From: TMP-86 sp046347195
GTDB lineage: Bacteria; Pseudomonadota; Gammaproteobacteria; Steroidobacterales; Steroidobacteraceae
DNA length: 64,000 bases
Reading direction: 5' to 3'
Assembly (NCBI GenBank): GCA_046347195.1
Contig: JAXMGQ010000025.1
Location: 1 to 64,000, forward strand
The position numbers and the translations under genes were made by a program. This document shows positions 22,413 through 31,042 of this stretch, in pieces. A model generated the notes under the pieces. The model saw nothing but the letters and a program-made list of their open reading frames with translations. It was not told the DNA's origin and did no database searches. Each line of letters starts with the position of its first letter. The first letter of the stretch is position 1.

Positions 22413-25400
22413 ATGACCCGCATCCACGCGCTCGTTCCCTACCGGGAGTCCCCCACTGGCAAGTCCCGGCTCGCCCCGCAGCTGCCGCTGGCGGCCCGGC
22501 GCGCGCTGGCCCAGGCGATGCTCGCCGACGTGCTCGCGGCGCTCCAGGGCGCTCGCAGCATCGACACGATCTGGCTGGTGGGCGAGGCGCCGGCGCCGGG
22601 AACCGGCGGCGGCAAGGTGCGTCATCTCGCCAGTGAGGAGATGCTCAATCCGGCGCTCGGAACCGCAGCGCGGCTCGCGTTCGAGGCGGGTGCGCAGGGC
22701 ATTTGCGTGGTGCATGCGGACGAACCGCTCCTGGGGAGCGCCGAGATCGATGAGTTCGTCCGCTGCGCGCTGGCCGAGCCTGCACCGGCGGTGAGCCTCT
22801 CGCCCTGCGAACGGCGTGATGGCACGAACCTGCTGTACGTGCCGGCGGGAGTCACCGTCCGGTTTGCCTTCGGCCAGGGCAGCTTCGAGGAACACCAGTC
22901 GGCCTATGCCGCCGAGGGAATTGCGGTGCACCCGCGGGCGCCGGTACCCGATGTCGATACGCCGGAGGACCTCGCTGCGCTGCGCGCGGCACTGGCGCGA
23001 TCCCCCGACCTTGCGCCCCATACGCGGGCGGCGCTGGGGGCCGGCGGTGCCGCGGGTACGATGACGCTGCCCACGGCCACCGAGGTGATGTGCTTCGAGC
23101 ACCAGCCGGCGGCTGCGCTCGCGGCGCGCGCCCGTGCGCGGCGGGATGCGCAGTTCGGCCCGCGCATCACCTACTCACGCAAGGTCTTCCTGCCGGTCAC
23201 GCACCTGTGCCGCGATGTGTGCCATTACTGCACCTTCGCGCGCACCCCGCGCCGGGCGGGCGCCGCCTACATGAGCGAGGAGCAGGTGATGGCGGTCGCA
23301 AGGCAGGGCGCCGCACTCGGGTGCAAGGAGGCACTGTTCACCCTGGGCGACCGCCCGGAGCTGCGCTATCGCGTGGCGCGCGAGGAACTCTCGCGCCTGG
23401 GTTTCGCCTCGACGCTGGCTTATGTCACGCATCTCGCCCGCCGCGTGCTGCGCGAGACCGGCCTGCTGCCCCACATCAACGCCGGCGTGATGACGGCCGG
23501 CGAGTTCACGGCGCTGCGTGGCGTATCGGCGTCCATGGGGCTGATGCTCGAATCGGCATCGCCGCGGCTCTCGGAGCGCGGCATGCCGCATCACGGCTCG
23601 CCGGACAAGCAGCCCGAGGTGCGGCTCGCCGCGATCCGGCGCGCGGGCGAAGCCAGGGTCCCCTTCACCAGCGGCCTGCTGATCGGTATCGGGGAGACCC
23701 GGGCCGAGCGCCTGGCCGCGCTCCTGGCGCTGCGCGATCTGCATGGCCGCCATGGCCATCTGCAGGAAATCCTCATCCAGAACTTCCGCGCGAAGCCGGG
23801 CACGCGCATGGCCGACGCGCCGGAGCCCTCGCGGGAGGAACTGGTGTGGAGCATCGCGGCCGCGCGGCTGGTGTTCGGCCCCGAGGTCAGCATCCAGGCG
23901 CCACCCAATCTCAGCCAGGAGGGCGACTGGCTCGATCTCGTGGCTGCGGGGCTGGATGACCTCGGCGGCATCTCTCCGCTGACCCCCGATTTCGTCAATC
24001 CCGAGGCGCCGTGGCCGCAGGTGGGCCGGCTGGAGGAGGTGCTGCGTACCGCCGGGCACCAGCTCTGCGAACGGCTGACCGTCTATCCGCGCTTCATCGG
24101 CGAGCGCGATCGTTGGCTGCACGCCGGCGTGCGGTCGGCGGTGCTGAACCTCGCGGATGCGACCGGCCTTGCCCGTGATGATGACTGGCGGGCGGGCATC
24201 AGCGAGCAGCCACCGGCGTCGGCCGCCTCGCTCATCCGGCGACGCCACGCGCGTCCTGCCGGCGTGGACGGCCTGCTGTCGCGCCTGTTCGCGGAGGAGC
24301 CGCTCGGGGAGGGCGAGATCACGGCGCTGTTCGCCGCTCGAGGCAGCGCGCTGCAGGAGGTGCTGGCCGCGGCCGACGAGGTCCGCCGCTCGGTCAATGG
24401 CGATGCGGTGGGTTATGTCGTCAACCGCAACATCAACTACACCAACCAGTGCACCTACCATTGCGGCTTCTGCGCGTTTTCCACCGGCAAGGTCGCGCTG
24501 AAGATGCGTGATGCGCCGTACCGGCTGGATCTCGATGAGATCGCGGCGCGCGTGGTCGAGGCGCGCGAGCGCGGCGCCACCGAGGTGTGCCTGCAGGGCG
24601 GCATCCACCCGCAGTTCACCGGGCAGTCCTACCTCGACATCTGCGCGGCGGTGCATGCGGCCGTGCCGGCGATGCACATCCACGCCTTCTCGCCGCTCGA
24701 GGTGCTGCATGGCGCGGGTACCCTGGGCCTGCCGGTGAAGGCGTTCCTGGCCAAGCTGCAGGAGGCCGGCTTGTCGACGCTCCCGGGCACGGCGGCGGAG
24801 ATCCTCGATGACGAGGTTCGCGCCATCATCTGCCCCGACAAGCTGGGCACTCGCGAGTGGCTGGACGTCATGGCCGACGCGCACTCACTGGGCCTGCGTT
24901 CCACCGCGACCATCCTGTACGGACATGTCGAAGGCCCGCAACACTGGGCCCGCCACCTCATCGCGCTGCGAACCCTGCAGGAGCGCAGTGGCGGTTTCAC
25001 CGAGTTCGTGCCCTTGCCCTTCGTGGCGGAAGGTGCGCCGCTGTATCGTCGCGGCCGCGCGCGACCCGGCCCCACCTTCCGCGAAGCGGTGCTGATGCAT
25101 GCGGTGGCGCGGCTCGTGCTGCATCCGGCGTTCCAGCACGTGCAGACCTCCTGGGTGAAGATGGGAGTGGCCGGCGCCCGGTTGTGCCTGTCGGCCGGTG
25201 CGGATGATGTGGGCGGAACGCTGATGAACGAGAGCATCAGTCGTGCGGCGGGCGCGAAGCACGGGCAGGAATTCACACCGGCGCGCATGCAGGCGCTGAT
25301 CTCCTCCGCCGGGCGCATCGCCTACCAGCGCACGACCCTGTACCGGCCAGCCGTGCGGGCCGATGCCGTCTATCTCAACGTGGCCCTCAATGAGGCGCTC

Positions 25401-25445
25401 GAGGAGGCGCTGGAAGAGGACGTGGGGTCGGTGGCGTACTGCTGA
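22413..25445 (+). CDS. CofC-CofG-CofH fusion: phospholactate-type guanylyltransferase plus FO synthase
   Basis: 1010 residues containing three F420 biosynthesis enzymes. Residues 1-210 are CofC/FbiD-like (MTRIHALVPYRESPTGKSRL, HADEPLL, RRDGTNLLYVP, DVDTPEDL), making the GDP/GTP-activated C3 acid. Residues 230-570 are CofG, a radical-SAM domain with cysteines 266, 270 and 273 (CRDVCHYC). Residues 620-1010 are CofH, radical SAM with cysteines 680, 684 and 687 (CTYHCGFC). CofG and CofH together form FO from a tyrosine-derived precursor and the ribityl pyrimidine. CofGH fusion (FbiC) is known in bacteria; adding CofC in front is unusual. The linker (210-230) is short and Gly/Ala-rich. CofD and CofE are not in the window. 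Codon use matches the neighbours. Confidence 0.93.
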   Translation: MTRIHALVPYRESPTGKSRLAPQLPLAARRALAQAMLADVLAALQGARSIDTIWLVGEAPAPGTGGGKVRHLASEEMLNPALGTAARLAFEAGAQGICVVHADEPLLGSAEIDEFVRCALAEPAPAVSLSPCERRDGTNLLYVPAGVTVRFAFGQGSFEEHQSAYAAEGIAVHPRAPVPDVDTPEDLAALRAALARSPDLAPHTRAALGAGGAAGTMTLPTATEVMCFEHQPAAALAARARARRDAQFGPRITYSRKVFLPVTHLCRDVCHYCTFARTPRRAGAAYMSEEQVMAVARQGAALGCKEALFTLGDRPELRYRVAREELSRLGFASTLAYVTHLARRVLRETGLLPHINAGVMTAGEFTALRGVSASMGLMLESASPRLSERGMPHHGSPDKQPEVRLAAIRRAGEARVPFTSGLLIGIGETRAERLAALLALRDLHGRHGHLQEILIQNFRAKPGTRMADAPEPSREELVWSIAAARLVFGPEVSIQAPPNLSQEGDWLDLVAAGLDDLGGISPLTPDFVNPEAPWPQVGRLEEVLRTAGHQLCERLTVYPRFIGERDRWLHAGVRSAVLNLADATGLARDDDWRAGISEQPPASAASLIRRRHARPAGVDGLLSRLFAEEPLGEGEITALFAARGSALQEVLAAADEVRRSVNGDAVGYVVNRNINYTNQCTYHCGFCAFSTGKVALKMRDAPYRLDLDEIAARVVEARERGATEVCLQGGIHPQFTGQSYLDICAAVHAAVPAMHIHAFSPLEVLHGAGTLGLPVKAFLAKLQEAGLSTLPGTAAEILDDEVRAIICPDKLGTREWLDVMADAHSLGLRSTATILYGHVEGPQHWARHLIALRTLQERSGGFTEFVPLPFVAEGAPLYRRGRARPGPTFREAVLMHAVARLVLHPAFQHVQTSWVKMGVAGARLCLSAGADDVGGTLMNESISRAAGAKHGQEFTPARMQALISSAGRIAYQRTTLYRPAVRADAVYLNVALNEALEEALEEDVGSVAYC

Positions 25446-25462
25446 GGGCCGCGCCGGACCGT

Positions 25463-25951
25463 TCAGATGCCGTGCGATTCGATCGACACGCGCATCTCGC
25501 CGAGGGCGGCCATCAGCTCCTCGATGCGCTCATCTGACAAGCCCTGGAACATGTGGTCGATCCACTGCTCGTGGAGGGCGGCCATCTTGAGGAACGCCGC
25601 GCGTCCCTTGCGGGTCAGCCGAACCGTCGCGACACGGCGGTCGGCCTTGTCGGTGGTACGCACCAGCCAGCCATCTGCGAGCAGCCGGTTCACCACCGCG
25701 GTGACGTTGCCGTTCGAGACCATGATGTAGTCGGAGAGCTGGCCCATGGTCAGCCCTTCCGGGTGCCGCTCGAGCGCCGAGAGCACATCGAAGCGCGGCA
25801 GCGTCGTGCCGAACTCCTCGTCGAGTCGGGCGCGGACACGCTTTTCGAGGATCATCGAGCAGGACAGCAGGCGCAGCCAGAGCCGCAGCGAGAGCTTGCT
25901 GTGGGGGGCGCCGCCGAGTTTGTCGCGGTACTTGGGAGCCGGGGTCGTCAC
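25463..25951 (-). CDS. MarR family transcriptional regulator
   Basis: 162 residues with a canonical MarR winged helix: TLPRFDVLSALERHPEGLTMGQLSDYIMVSNGNVTAVVNRLLADGWLVRTTDKADRR-type wing, spread over residues 50-110, then TRKGRAAFLKMA. The start is GTG at 25951, 4 bp after the cytochrome c gene, so they may be co-transcribed. It is convergent with the F420 fusion gene, separated by only 17 bp. Ligand unknown. It is closer to general MarR/SlyA proteins than the regulator at 21783. Confidence 0.9.
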   Translation of the reverse strand: MTTPAPKYRDKLGGAPHSKLSLRLWLRLLSCSMILEKRVRARLDEEFGTTLPRFDVLSALERHPEGLTMGQLSDYIMVSNGNVTAVVNRLLADGWLVRTTDKADRRVATVRLTRKGRAAFLKMAALHEQWIDHMFQGLSDERIEELMAALGEMRVSIESHGI

Positions 25952-25955
25952 CCGC

Positions 25956-26645
25956 CTAGTCTACCACCGAGCCATCGTCACGCATTTTCCTGCGGTCCTT
26001 GCCCGGTCCCTTGAGCCGCGAGAGGTAATCCGCGACGGCAGAGATGTCCGGTTCCTCCAGGCTCCTGAAGAAGCGCATCAGGTTCTCGTCGAGATTGTGG
26101 CGCCTGCCCGAGCCGAGGCTGCGGATCTGCCCGGCGAGGTAGCCCACGTGCTGGGCCCGCAGCGAGGGCACGAAGCCATCATCGTCACCGCGCGCATCGG
26201 CCCGGTGGCAGGAGGCGCATTGCTCGTGGAAGATCCCCTCGCCCAGTCCAAGGTGCGCGCCATCACCGGTCTGCGCCGCGGTGTTCACGGGCCGGGCATT
26301 CAGCCACGCGGCGATGTCGACCCAGGCCTGCGGCTGCTGCAGGGCCGCCTGCGAGACCACCTTGTGCATCTCGCTGCTGTCGCGCTCGTTGCCGGCGAAA
26401 TTGGCGAGCTGGCGAACGAGGTAGGCGAAGCGCTGGCCGGCGAGCGATGGCACCGCCTTGGCGGCATCACCGGTGGCTGCGGCCCCATGGCACTGGGTGC
26501 AGTGGCGGACGAAGAGCTGCGCGCCGTGCCGAGGATGCGCATCCAGTGACAGCGCGGCCTTGGTGGCATCATCGACGGATTCCTCGGAGGCCGAGGCCTG
26601 CTGGACCGTGAGCACGGCCAGCATCAATGCAAGGAACCACGCCAT
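25956..26645 (-). CDS. Dihaem cytochrome c, c4-like
   Basis: 229 residues: an N-terminal signal peptide (MAWFLALMLAVLTVQQASAS) and two class I haem domains with CTQCH and CASCH binding motifs, each followed later by a methionine-containing loop. This matches periplasmic cytochrome c4-type electron carriers that feed terminal oxidases, including cbb3, which is encoded nearby at 35391-38536. The start is ATG 26645, with GGAGG upstream; a longer frame exists but would bury the signal peptide. Confidence 0.88.
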   Translation of the reverse strand: MAWFLALMLAVLTVQQASASEESVDDATKAALSLDAHPRHGAQLFVRHCTQCHGAAATGDAAKAVPSLAGQRFAYLVRQLANFAGNERDSSEMHKVVSQAALQQPQAWVDIAAWLNARPVNTAAQTGDGAHLGLGEGIFHEQCASCHRADARGDDDGFVPSLRAQHVGYLAGQIRSLGSGRRHNLDENLMRFFRSLEEPDISAVADYLSRLKGPGKDRRKMRDDGSVVD

Positions 26646-26680
26646 GTCGATGCGCTGCCTCCGGGAGAAATGCACGGGAT

Positions 26681-28204
26681 TCAAGTGTCGCGCAGTTCGC
26701 GGATCGCCGCCACCAGCGCGTTGGTGTCCACCGGCTTGCTCAGGAAACGGCAATTGGGAATCTCCGTCCTGACTCCGCGCAGCATCGACTGCAGGTCGCC
26801 CGACAGCACGATGGCGGGGACCGCGCGGCCCTTCTGGGCGCGCAACTGTTGCAGGACTTCGATGCCGGTGATCGGGCCGTCGAGATGGTAGTCCGTGATC
26901 AGCACATCGCCCGGCTGCATCGCCGCCAGCAGGTCTTCCGCCTCCGCCACCGACGCCGCGCTCTTGATGTCGAAGCCTTCGAGCGACAGGAACAGTTCGG
27001 TGGCCACCCGCACCGAGTCATTGTCCTCCAGCAGCACGACACGGCGGCCGGCGTTCGCGCCGTTGGGCTTGCCGAGCCCGGACTCCGGCGTCCCGACCGG
27101 CGCCGGCACGCGCAGGTTCTGGCGGGGGATGCGCACGCGCACCTTCGTTCCCTTGCCCGGCTTCGAGCTCACCGCCACCGAAAATCCGAGCAGCCGCGCC
27201 GCCTCACGCACGATGGCGAGCCCGAGGCCGACACCCTTGCGCTGCGGGCCTTGCTCGTCGATCTGGTAGTACTCATCGAAGATGCGATCCAGCTTCTCCG
27301 CCGCGATGCCGATGCCGGTGTCCTCCACCTTGATGGTCAGCCCTTCGGGTTCGGAGGATTGCGAGACGCTCACGCTGCCCGTTTCCGTGTACTTGAGCGC
27401 GTTGCCGATGAGGTTCTGCAACAGCTGCGTGAGCAGGGTCTTGTCGGTGAGGATCGACAGCGGTGCCGCCGAGAACGTCAGTTCGAGGTGGCGGCTGCGC
27501 GCCAGGGGGCCGAACTCGGCGGCCAGTTCACGGAACACCTCGCCCAGGTCCACCTCCTTCTGCTCGGGCACCACGGCGCCGGATTCCATGCGGTTGATGT
27601 CGAGCAGCGTGTTCAGCAGGCGCGTGGCGCCGTCGATCGACTGCTCCTGCTGCTGGAGCAGTTCCATGATCGCTGGCACCTTGCGCGCGAACTTCTTCAT
27701 CGAGGCGTTGAGCAGACGGATGGTCTGCAGGGGCTGGCGCAGGTCATGGCTGGCCGTGGAGAGGAAGCGGGTCTTGGCACGGTTGGCCCGGTCGGCTTCC
27801 TCGCGGGCGGCGACCAGGGCATCGGCGATCTGCTGCCGCTCGGTCATGTCGCGGATGGCGGCCGCCACGAAGCTGTTCTCGCCGGCGCGGAAGGCGGCCA
27901 GGCGGATGCCCGCCGGGAACTCGCTCCCGTCCGCCCGCCGTGCGAACAGGTCGGTGATCCGGGCCCCCATCTCGCGGTTGGTCGGGTCGCGGGTGTAGGC
28001 TGACATGTGGGCGCCGTGGCGGATCCGGAACCGCTCGGGTACCAGGACGTCCAGGTTGCGGCCGATGAGTGCCTGGGGGTCGTAGCCGAACAGGGAGCGG
28101 ACCGTCTCGTTGGCGAAGCGGATCTCGCCACGCGCATCCACCACGATCAGCGCGTCCGGCGAGAATTGCAGAAGGTGCTGAGTGATCAGCGACAGGTCAT
28201 TCAT
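26681..28204 (-). CDS. Hybrid sensor histidine kinase (PAS-HisKA-HATPase-REC)
   Basis: 507 residues, cytosolic, no membrane segment. A PAS domain (DLSLITQHLLQFSPDALIVV; FANETVRSLFGYD, residues 3-120) is followed by HisKA with phospho-acceptor His153 (STASHDLRQPL), an ATPase domain (LIGNALKY, EDTGIGI, GVGLGLAIV) and a receiver domain with Asp438 (LITDYHL) and a late Lys (LSKPVD). The internal receiver can pass phosphate to another protein or act as a brake. The start is ATG 28204 by PAS alignment, with no strong ribosome site. It is divergent from a second kinase across 182 bp that shows no further features. Signal unknown; a redox or oxygen cue would fit the neighbourhood. Confidence 0.9.
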   Translation of the reverse strand: MNDLSLITQHLLQFSPDALIVVDARGEIRFANETVRSLFGYDPQALIGRNLDVLVPERFRIRHGAHMSAYTRDPTNREMGARITDLFARRADGSEFPAGIRLAAFRAGENSFVAAAIRDMTERQQIADALVAAREEADRANRAKTRFLSTASHDLRQPLQTIRLLNASMKKFARKVPAIMELLQQQEQSIDGATRLLNTLLDINRMESGAVVPEQKEVDLGEVFRELAAEFGPLARSRHLELTFSAAPLSILTDKTLLTQLLQNLIGNALKYTETGSVSVSQSSEPEGLTIKVEDTGIGIAAEKLDRIFDEYYQIDEQGPQRKGVGLGLAIVREAARLLGFSVAVSSKPGKGTKVRVRIPRQNLRVPAPVGTPESGLGKPNGANAGRRVVLLEDNDSVRVATELFLSLEGFDIKSAASVAEAEDLLAAMQPGDVLITDYHLDGPITGIEVLQQLRAQKGRAVPAIVLSGDLQSMLRGVRTEIPNCRFLSKPVDTNALVAAIRELRDT

Positions 28205-28386
28205 GTTCGAGGCGGGTCCCGGCCGCATCGTGTGGGCGGGCCTCCCGCGCGCCGAGAAGCCTATCACGATTTACCGTTTATCTTACGGGGCAGGCGCAGG
28301 CGTATGCGGGAAACTCGCAAGTGCCGGCCACCGGAGGATTCTGGCAGGCTGGCGCTCGCGTCAGCGTATTTTGCCCATAGCAGGTT

Positions 28387-29187
28387 ATGTCCTTGAACAA
28401 CGGTGGTCCCAATCGGGCCGATTCCGGGCCGGCAGGCTCGTCCCCCCATGGGACGGCGACCGGGACGGACGCCATCTTCAATCGCCTGATGGAGATTGCG
28501 CGGGTATCCGCCCTCGAGGAACTTGCCTCAGGGATAGCCCATGAGCTCAACCAGCCGCTGGGCGCCATCGCCACCTTTTCCCAGGCCGGTGAGCGGATGC
28601 TGGACCGTGAACAGCCGCTGGTGAGCCGTGCCCTCGAGGTGTTCCGGCAGATCAACCATGAAGCGCTGGCCGCGGGAGAGGGCATCCACCGCATCCGGCG
28701 CATGTTCGACCCGGGGGAATCCGCCCGGGTGCGCAGCCAGATGGCCGACATCGTCGGCGAGATGCATCCGGTGCTGGAGATGCTCGCCACCCGGCACCAC
28801 GGGCAGCTGCGGTTCGATTCCCAGCCTTCCCTGCCATCGCTCCTGATCGACCCGCTGCGCATCCAGCACGTGCTGTTCGCCCTCGTCCAGAACGCCTGTG
28901 ATGCCGCCAGCCACGGCGCAACACCCCCGCTGATCACCATCCAGGTGGCGGGCGACCGCTACGCGGTGCAGACCAGCGTCACGGATTCCGGCCCGGGCAT
29001 ACCGCCCGAGCACCAGCGTCAGTTGTTCCGGCCCTTCTTCACCACCAAGCGTGGGGGCACGGGCCTGGGGCTTGCCTCCTGCCGTGCCATCGTGGAGGCG
29101 CACGAAGGTACAATCGGCTACGACAATCTGCCGGCTGGGGGCAGCCGGTTCTGGTTCCGGTTGCCTGCGGCGGCGAAGGAATCGTGA
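28387..29187 (+). CDS. Sensor histidine kinase without a recognisable input domain
   Basis: 266 residues. HisKA-like LEELASGIAHELNQPLGAIA (acceptor His52), then QNACDAA (N box), VTDSGPGIPPEHQ (G1) and KRGGTGLGLASCRAIVEAHEG (G2). The first 40 residues are too short for a sensory domain, so it may take its signal through a partner, perhaps the divergent hybrid kinase. The HELNQPL pattern is that of the DctB/FixL group. The stop overlaps or abuts the FixJ-like gene start, so the pair is a two-component system. Confidence 0.9.
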   Translation: MSLNNGGPNRADSGPAGSSPHGTATGTDAIFNRLMEIARVSALEELASGIAHELNQPLGAIATFSQAGERMLDREQPLVSRALEVFRQINHEALAAGEGIHRIRRMFDPGESARVRSQMADIVGEMHPVLEMLATRHHGQLRFDSQPSLPSLLIDPLRIQHVLFALVQNACDAASHGATPPLITIQVAGDRYAVQTSVTDSGPGIPPEHQRQLFRPFFTTKRGGTGLGLASCRAIVEAHEGTIGYDNLPAGGSRFWFRLPAAAKES

Positions 29188-29192
29188 CCGTC

Positions 29193-29840
29193 ATGGCCAG
29201 CACCCGCGAAATTCCCCGACCGGCGCCCACGGTGTATGTCGTCGATGACGACGATGGCATGCGCAATGCGCTGTGCACGCTGCTCTCCACCGTGGGCTAC
29301 AACACCGCCTCGTTCTCGCGTGCCCAGGACTTCCTGCAACGCTTCAAGCCCGATGACCCGGGTTGCCTGGTGCTCGACATCCGCATGCCCGAGATGAGCG
29401 GGCTGGAGCTGCAGCAGCAGCTGAACCGCATGGGCTCCATGCTGCCCGTCATCTTCATCACCGGCCACGGGGATGTGCCCATGGCGGTACAGGCGATGAA
29501 GGAGGGCGCCTTCGAGTTCATGCAGAAGCCCTTCCGGGACCAGGACCTGCTCGATCGCATCAACCACGCCCTGCAGCACGATGCCGAGAACCGCAAGACC
29601 GTCGCGCGCCGCGCCGAGGTGCTGCGGCGCCTCGAATCGCTCACGCCGCGCGAACGCCAGGTGATGGACCTGGTGGTGGATGGCGGCGCCAACAAGGTCA
29701 TCGCCATCGATCTCGGCCTGTCCGAGCGCACGGTGGAAATCCATCGCGCCAAGGTCATGGAAAAGATGGGGGCGCGTTCGGTCGCGCACCTGGTCAAGAT
29801 GCACCTGACACTCGGCGACAAGCCCCCCGCTCCGACGTGA
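29193..29840 (+). CDS. FixJ-like response regulator
   Basis: 215 residues: a receiver domain with Asp62 (CLVLDIRMPEMSG), FITGHGDVPMAVQAMK and QKPFRDQDLL, then a LuxR-type helix-turn-helix (LTPRERQVMDLVVDGGANKVIAIDLGLSERTVEIHRAKVM spread across 145-185). The receiver linker is FixJ/TtrR-like. It is the partner of the upstream kinase. ATG 29193 has AAGGA 12 nt upstream; a GTG at 29184 overlapping the kinase stop is the alternative. The stop overlaps the next gene (GTGA). The nearby cbb3 genes are plausible targets, as in FixLJ systems. Confidence 0.92.
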   Translation: MASTREIPRPAPTVYVVDDDDGMRNALCTLLSTVGYNTASFSRAQDFLQRFKPDDPGCLVLDIRMPEMSGLELQQQLNRMGSMLPVIFITGHGDVPMAVQAMKEGAFEFMQKPFRDQDLLDRINHALQHDAENRKTVARRAEVLRRLESLTPRERQVMDLVVDGGANKVIAIDLGLSERTVEIHRAKVMEKMGARSVAHLVKMHLTLGDKPPAPT

Positions 29841-30151
29841 CCCAGCTGACGCTCACCTGCCGTCATGTCGACAAGACCGCCGCGCTGGAAGCACGCGTGC
29901 GCGAGTCCCTGGAGCGGCTGGTGCGCATCAATGACCGGATCGCCCGCTGCCGTCTCACCGTGGCGGGGCCCGAGAGGCCGACGGAGGCGGGACCCTTCGA
30001 GGTGCACATCGAATTGAGCGTGCCCGGCGCGCAGATCCACGCCGACAACCTGCAGGCGGGCGGCTCCCCCGCCGCGGATCTGTACGGCGCCGTGCGCGAG
30101 GCCTTCGATGACGCGAAGCGCCAGCTGCAGAGCCTGCGCTGGGATCACTGA
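29837..30151 (+). CDS. HPF/RaiA family ribosome-associated protein
   Basis: 104 residues starting (GTG) with TQLTLTCRHVDKTAALEARV, a beta-alpha-beta-beta-beta-alpha pattern like hibernation promoting factor: CRLTVAGPERPTEAGPFEVHIELSVPG-type strands and a final helix FDDAKRQLQSL. Standard HPF binds the 30S subunit and idles ribosomes in starvation. This copy is divergent and lacks the very basic final helix of E. coli HPF, so the function is tentative. Its GTG overlaps the FixJ-like stop, putting it under the same two-component operon rather than next to rpoN, where HPF is usually found in gammaproteobacteria. Confidence 0.75.
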   Translation: MTQLTLTCRHVDKTAALEARVRESLERLVRINDRIARCRLTVAGPERPTEAGPFEVHIELSVPGAQIHADNLQAGGSPAADLYGAVREAFDDAKRQLQSLRWDH

Positions 30152-30166
30152 AGCGGCAGACGCGGC

Positions 30167-30874
30167 TCAGTGGTGAAGGTGGCCCAGCGGCGCGAGCAGG
30201 GTCAGGAGGCCGAAGACGAACAGCGCGCCGCCGGCCAGCCGGTGCACGCCGTGCGCCATCGACACCCGCCACAACTGCGCCGAGGCCAGGCTCCCGCCGA
30301 GCATGGCCGGCCAGGTACCGAGGCCGAACAGCACCAGGATCAATGCGCCCTGGGCGGCGCCACCCGACAGCGCGGCGAAGGCGAGCATCGAATACACGAG
30401 ACCGCAGGGAAGCCAGCCCCACAGCGCGCCGAGCAGGAAGGATCCGGGCAGTCCGGTGCCGGCCGCGCCACGCACGAGCGGCGACAGGTGAGCGAAGGCG
30501 CGGGCGCCGAGCCGTTCCAGCGGCGCGAAAAGCTGCCAGCCGAGCAGCACGCGCAGGGAAATGGCGATGAGGCACAGGCCGGCGAGCACGCGCGCCACCA
30601 CCGCGAGCCCGGAGAGATCAAGGAAGGACGCCAGCGCCTGGCTGAAACCGCCGCACAGCGCGCCGGCCACCGCGTAGCTGGTGATGCGGCCGGACTGCTG
30701 CACCACCTGGTGCGCCACGCTCTTCGCCGGCGAGATGCCGGCCCGGCGCGCCCGCATGCCGAGCGCGCCCGCCAGTCCGCCGCACATCGCCACGCAATGC
30801 ACGCTGCCCGCGACGCCCGCGATGAACGCGGCCGCGTAGCCGATCGGGCCGCTGGCTGCCTGCACGTGGTGCAT
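30167..30874 (-). CDS. SafE/TauE-like membrane protein of the cco locus
   Basis: 235 residues with about six membrane segments. The first has the GxxHCxxMCGG signature (GVAGSVHCVAMCGGLAG, residues 18-34) and a later one LWGWLPCGLVYSMLA. This DsbD-like family (sulfite exporter/urease accessory-type, DUF2892-like naming varies) is commonly found between ccoS and other cbb3 assembly genes and may handle copper or thiols. The ATG at 30874 shares one base with the ccoS stop (TGATG); a GTG one codon upstream is possible. It ends convergently 15 bp from the HPF-like gene. Confidence 0.87.
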   Translation of the reverse strand: MHHVQAASGPIGYAAAFIAGVAGSVHCVAMCGGLAGALGMRARRAGISPAKSVAHQVVQQSGRITSYAVAGALCGGFSQALASFLDLSGLAVVARVLAGLCLIAISLRVLLGWQLFAPLERLGARAFAHLSPLVRGAAGTGLPGSFLLGALWGWLPCGLVYSMLAFAALSGGAAQGALILVLFGLGTWPAMLGGSLASAQLWRVSMAHGVHRLAGGALFVFGLLTLLAPLGHLHH

Positions 30875-31038
30875 CACGGGGCGTCCTGCTCCCGCGGCGC
30901 GGGGTCCTCGCGCAGGATCTCCCAGGAAGGCGAGTCCAGTTCGTCGAACTGGCCCGTGCCGACGGCCCAGAAGAAGGCCCAGGCCGCGAGGCCCACGAGC
31001 ACGAGGGTGACGGGGATCAGCAGGAAGATGATGTCCAT
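30874..31038 (-). CDS. ccoS: cbb3 oxidase maturation protein CcoS (54 aa)
   Basis: A 54-residue protein, MDIIFLLIPVTLVLVGLAAW at the N terminus, one membrane helix, then FFWAVGTGQFDELDSPSWEI, the conserved CcoS pattern. CcoS is needed for cofactor insertion (haem/copper) into cbb3 oxidase. It starts 4 bp after the ccoI stop and its own stop overlaps the SafE-like start, so it belongs to the cco assembly operon. Confidence 0.92.
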   Translation of the reverse strand: MDIIFLLIPVTLVLVGLAAWAFFWAVGTGQFDELDSPSWEILREDPAPREQDAP

Positions 31039-31042
31039 GACT

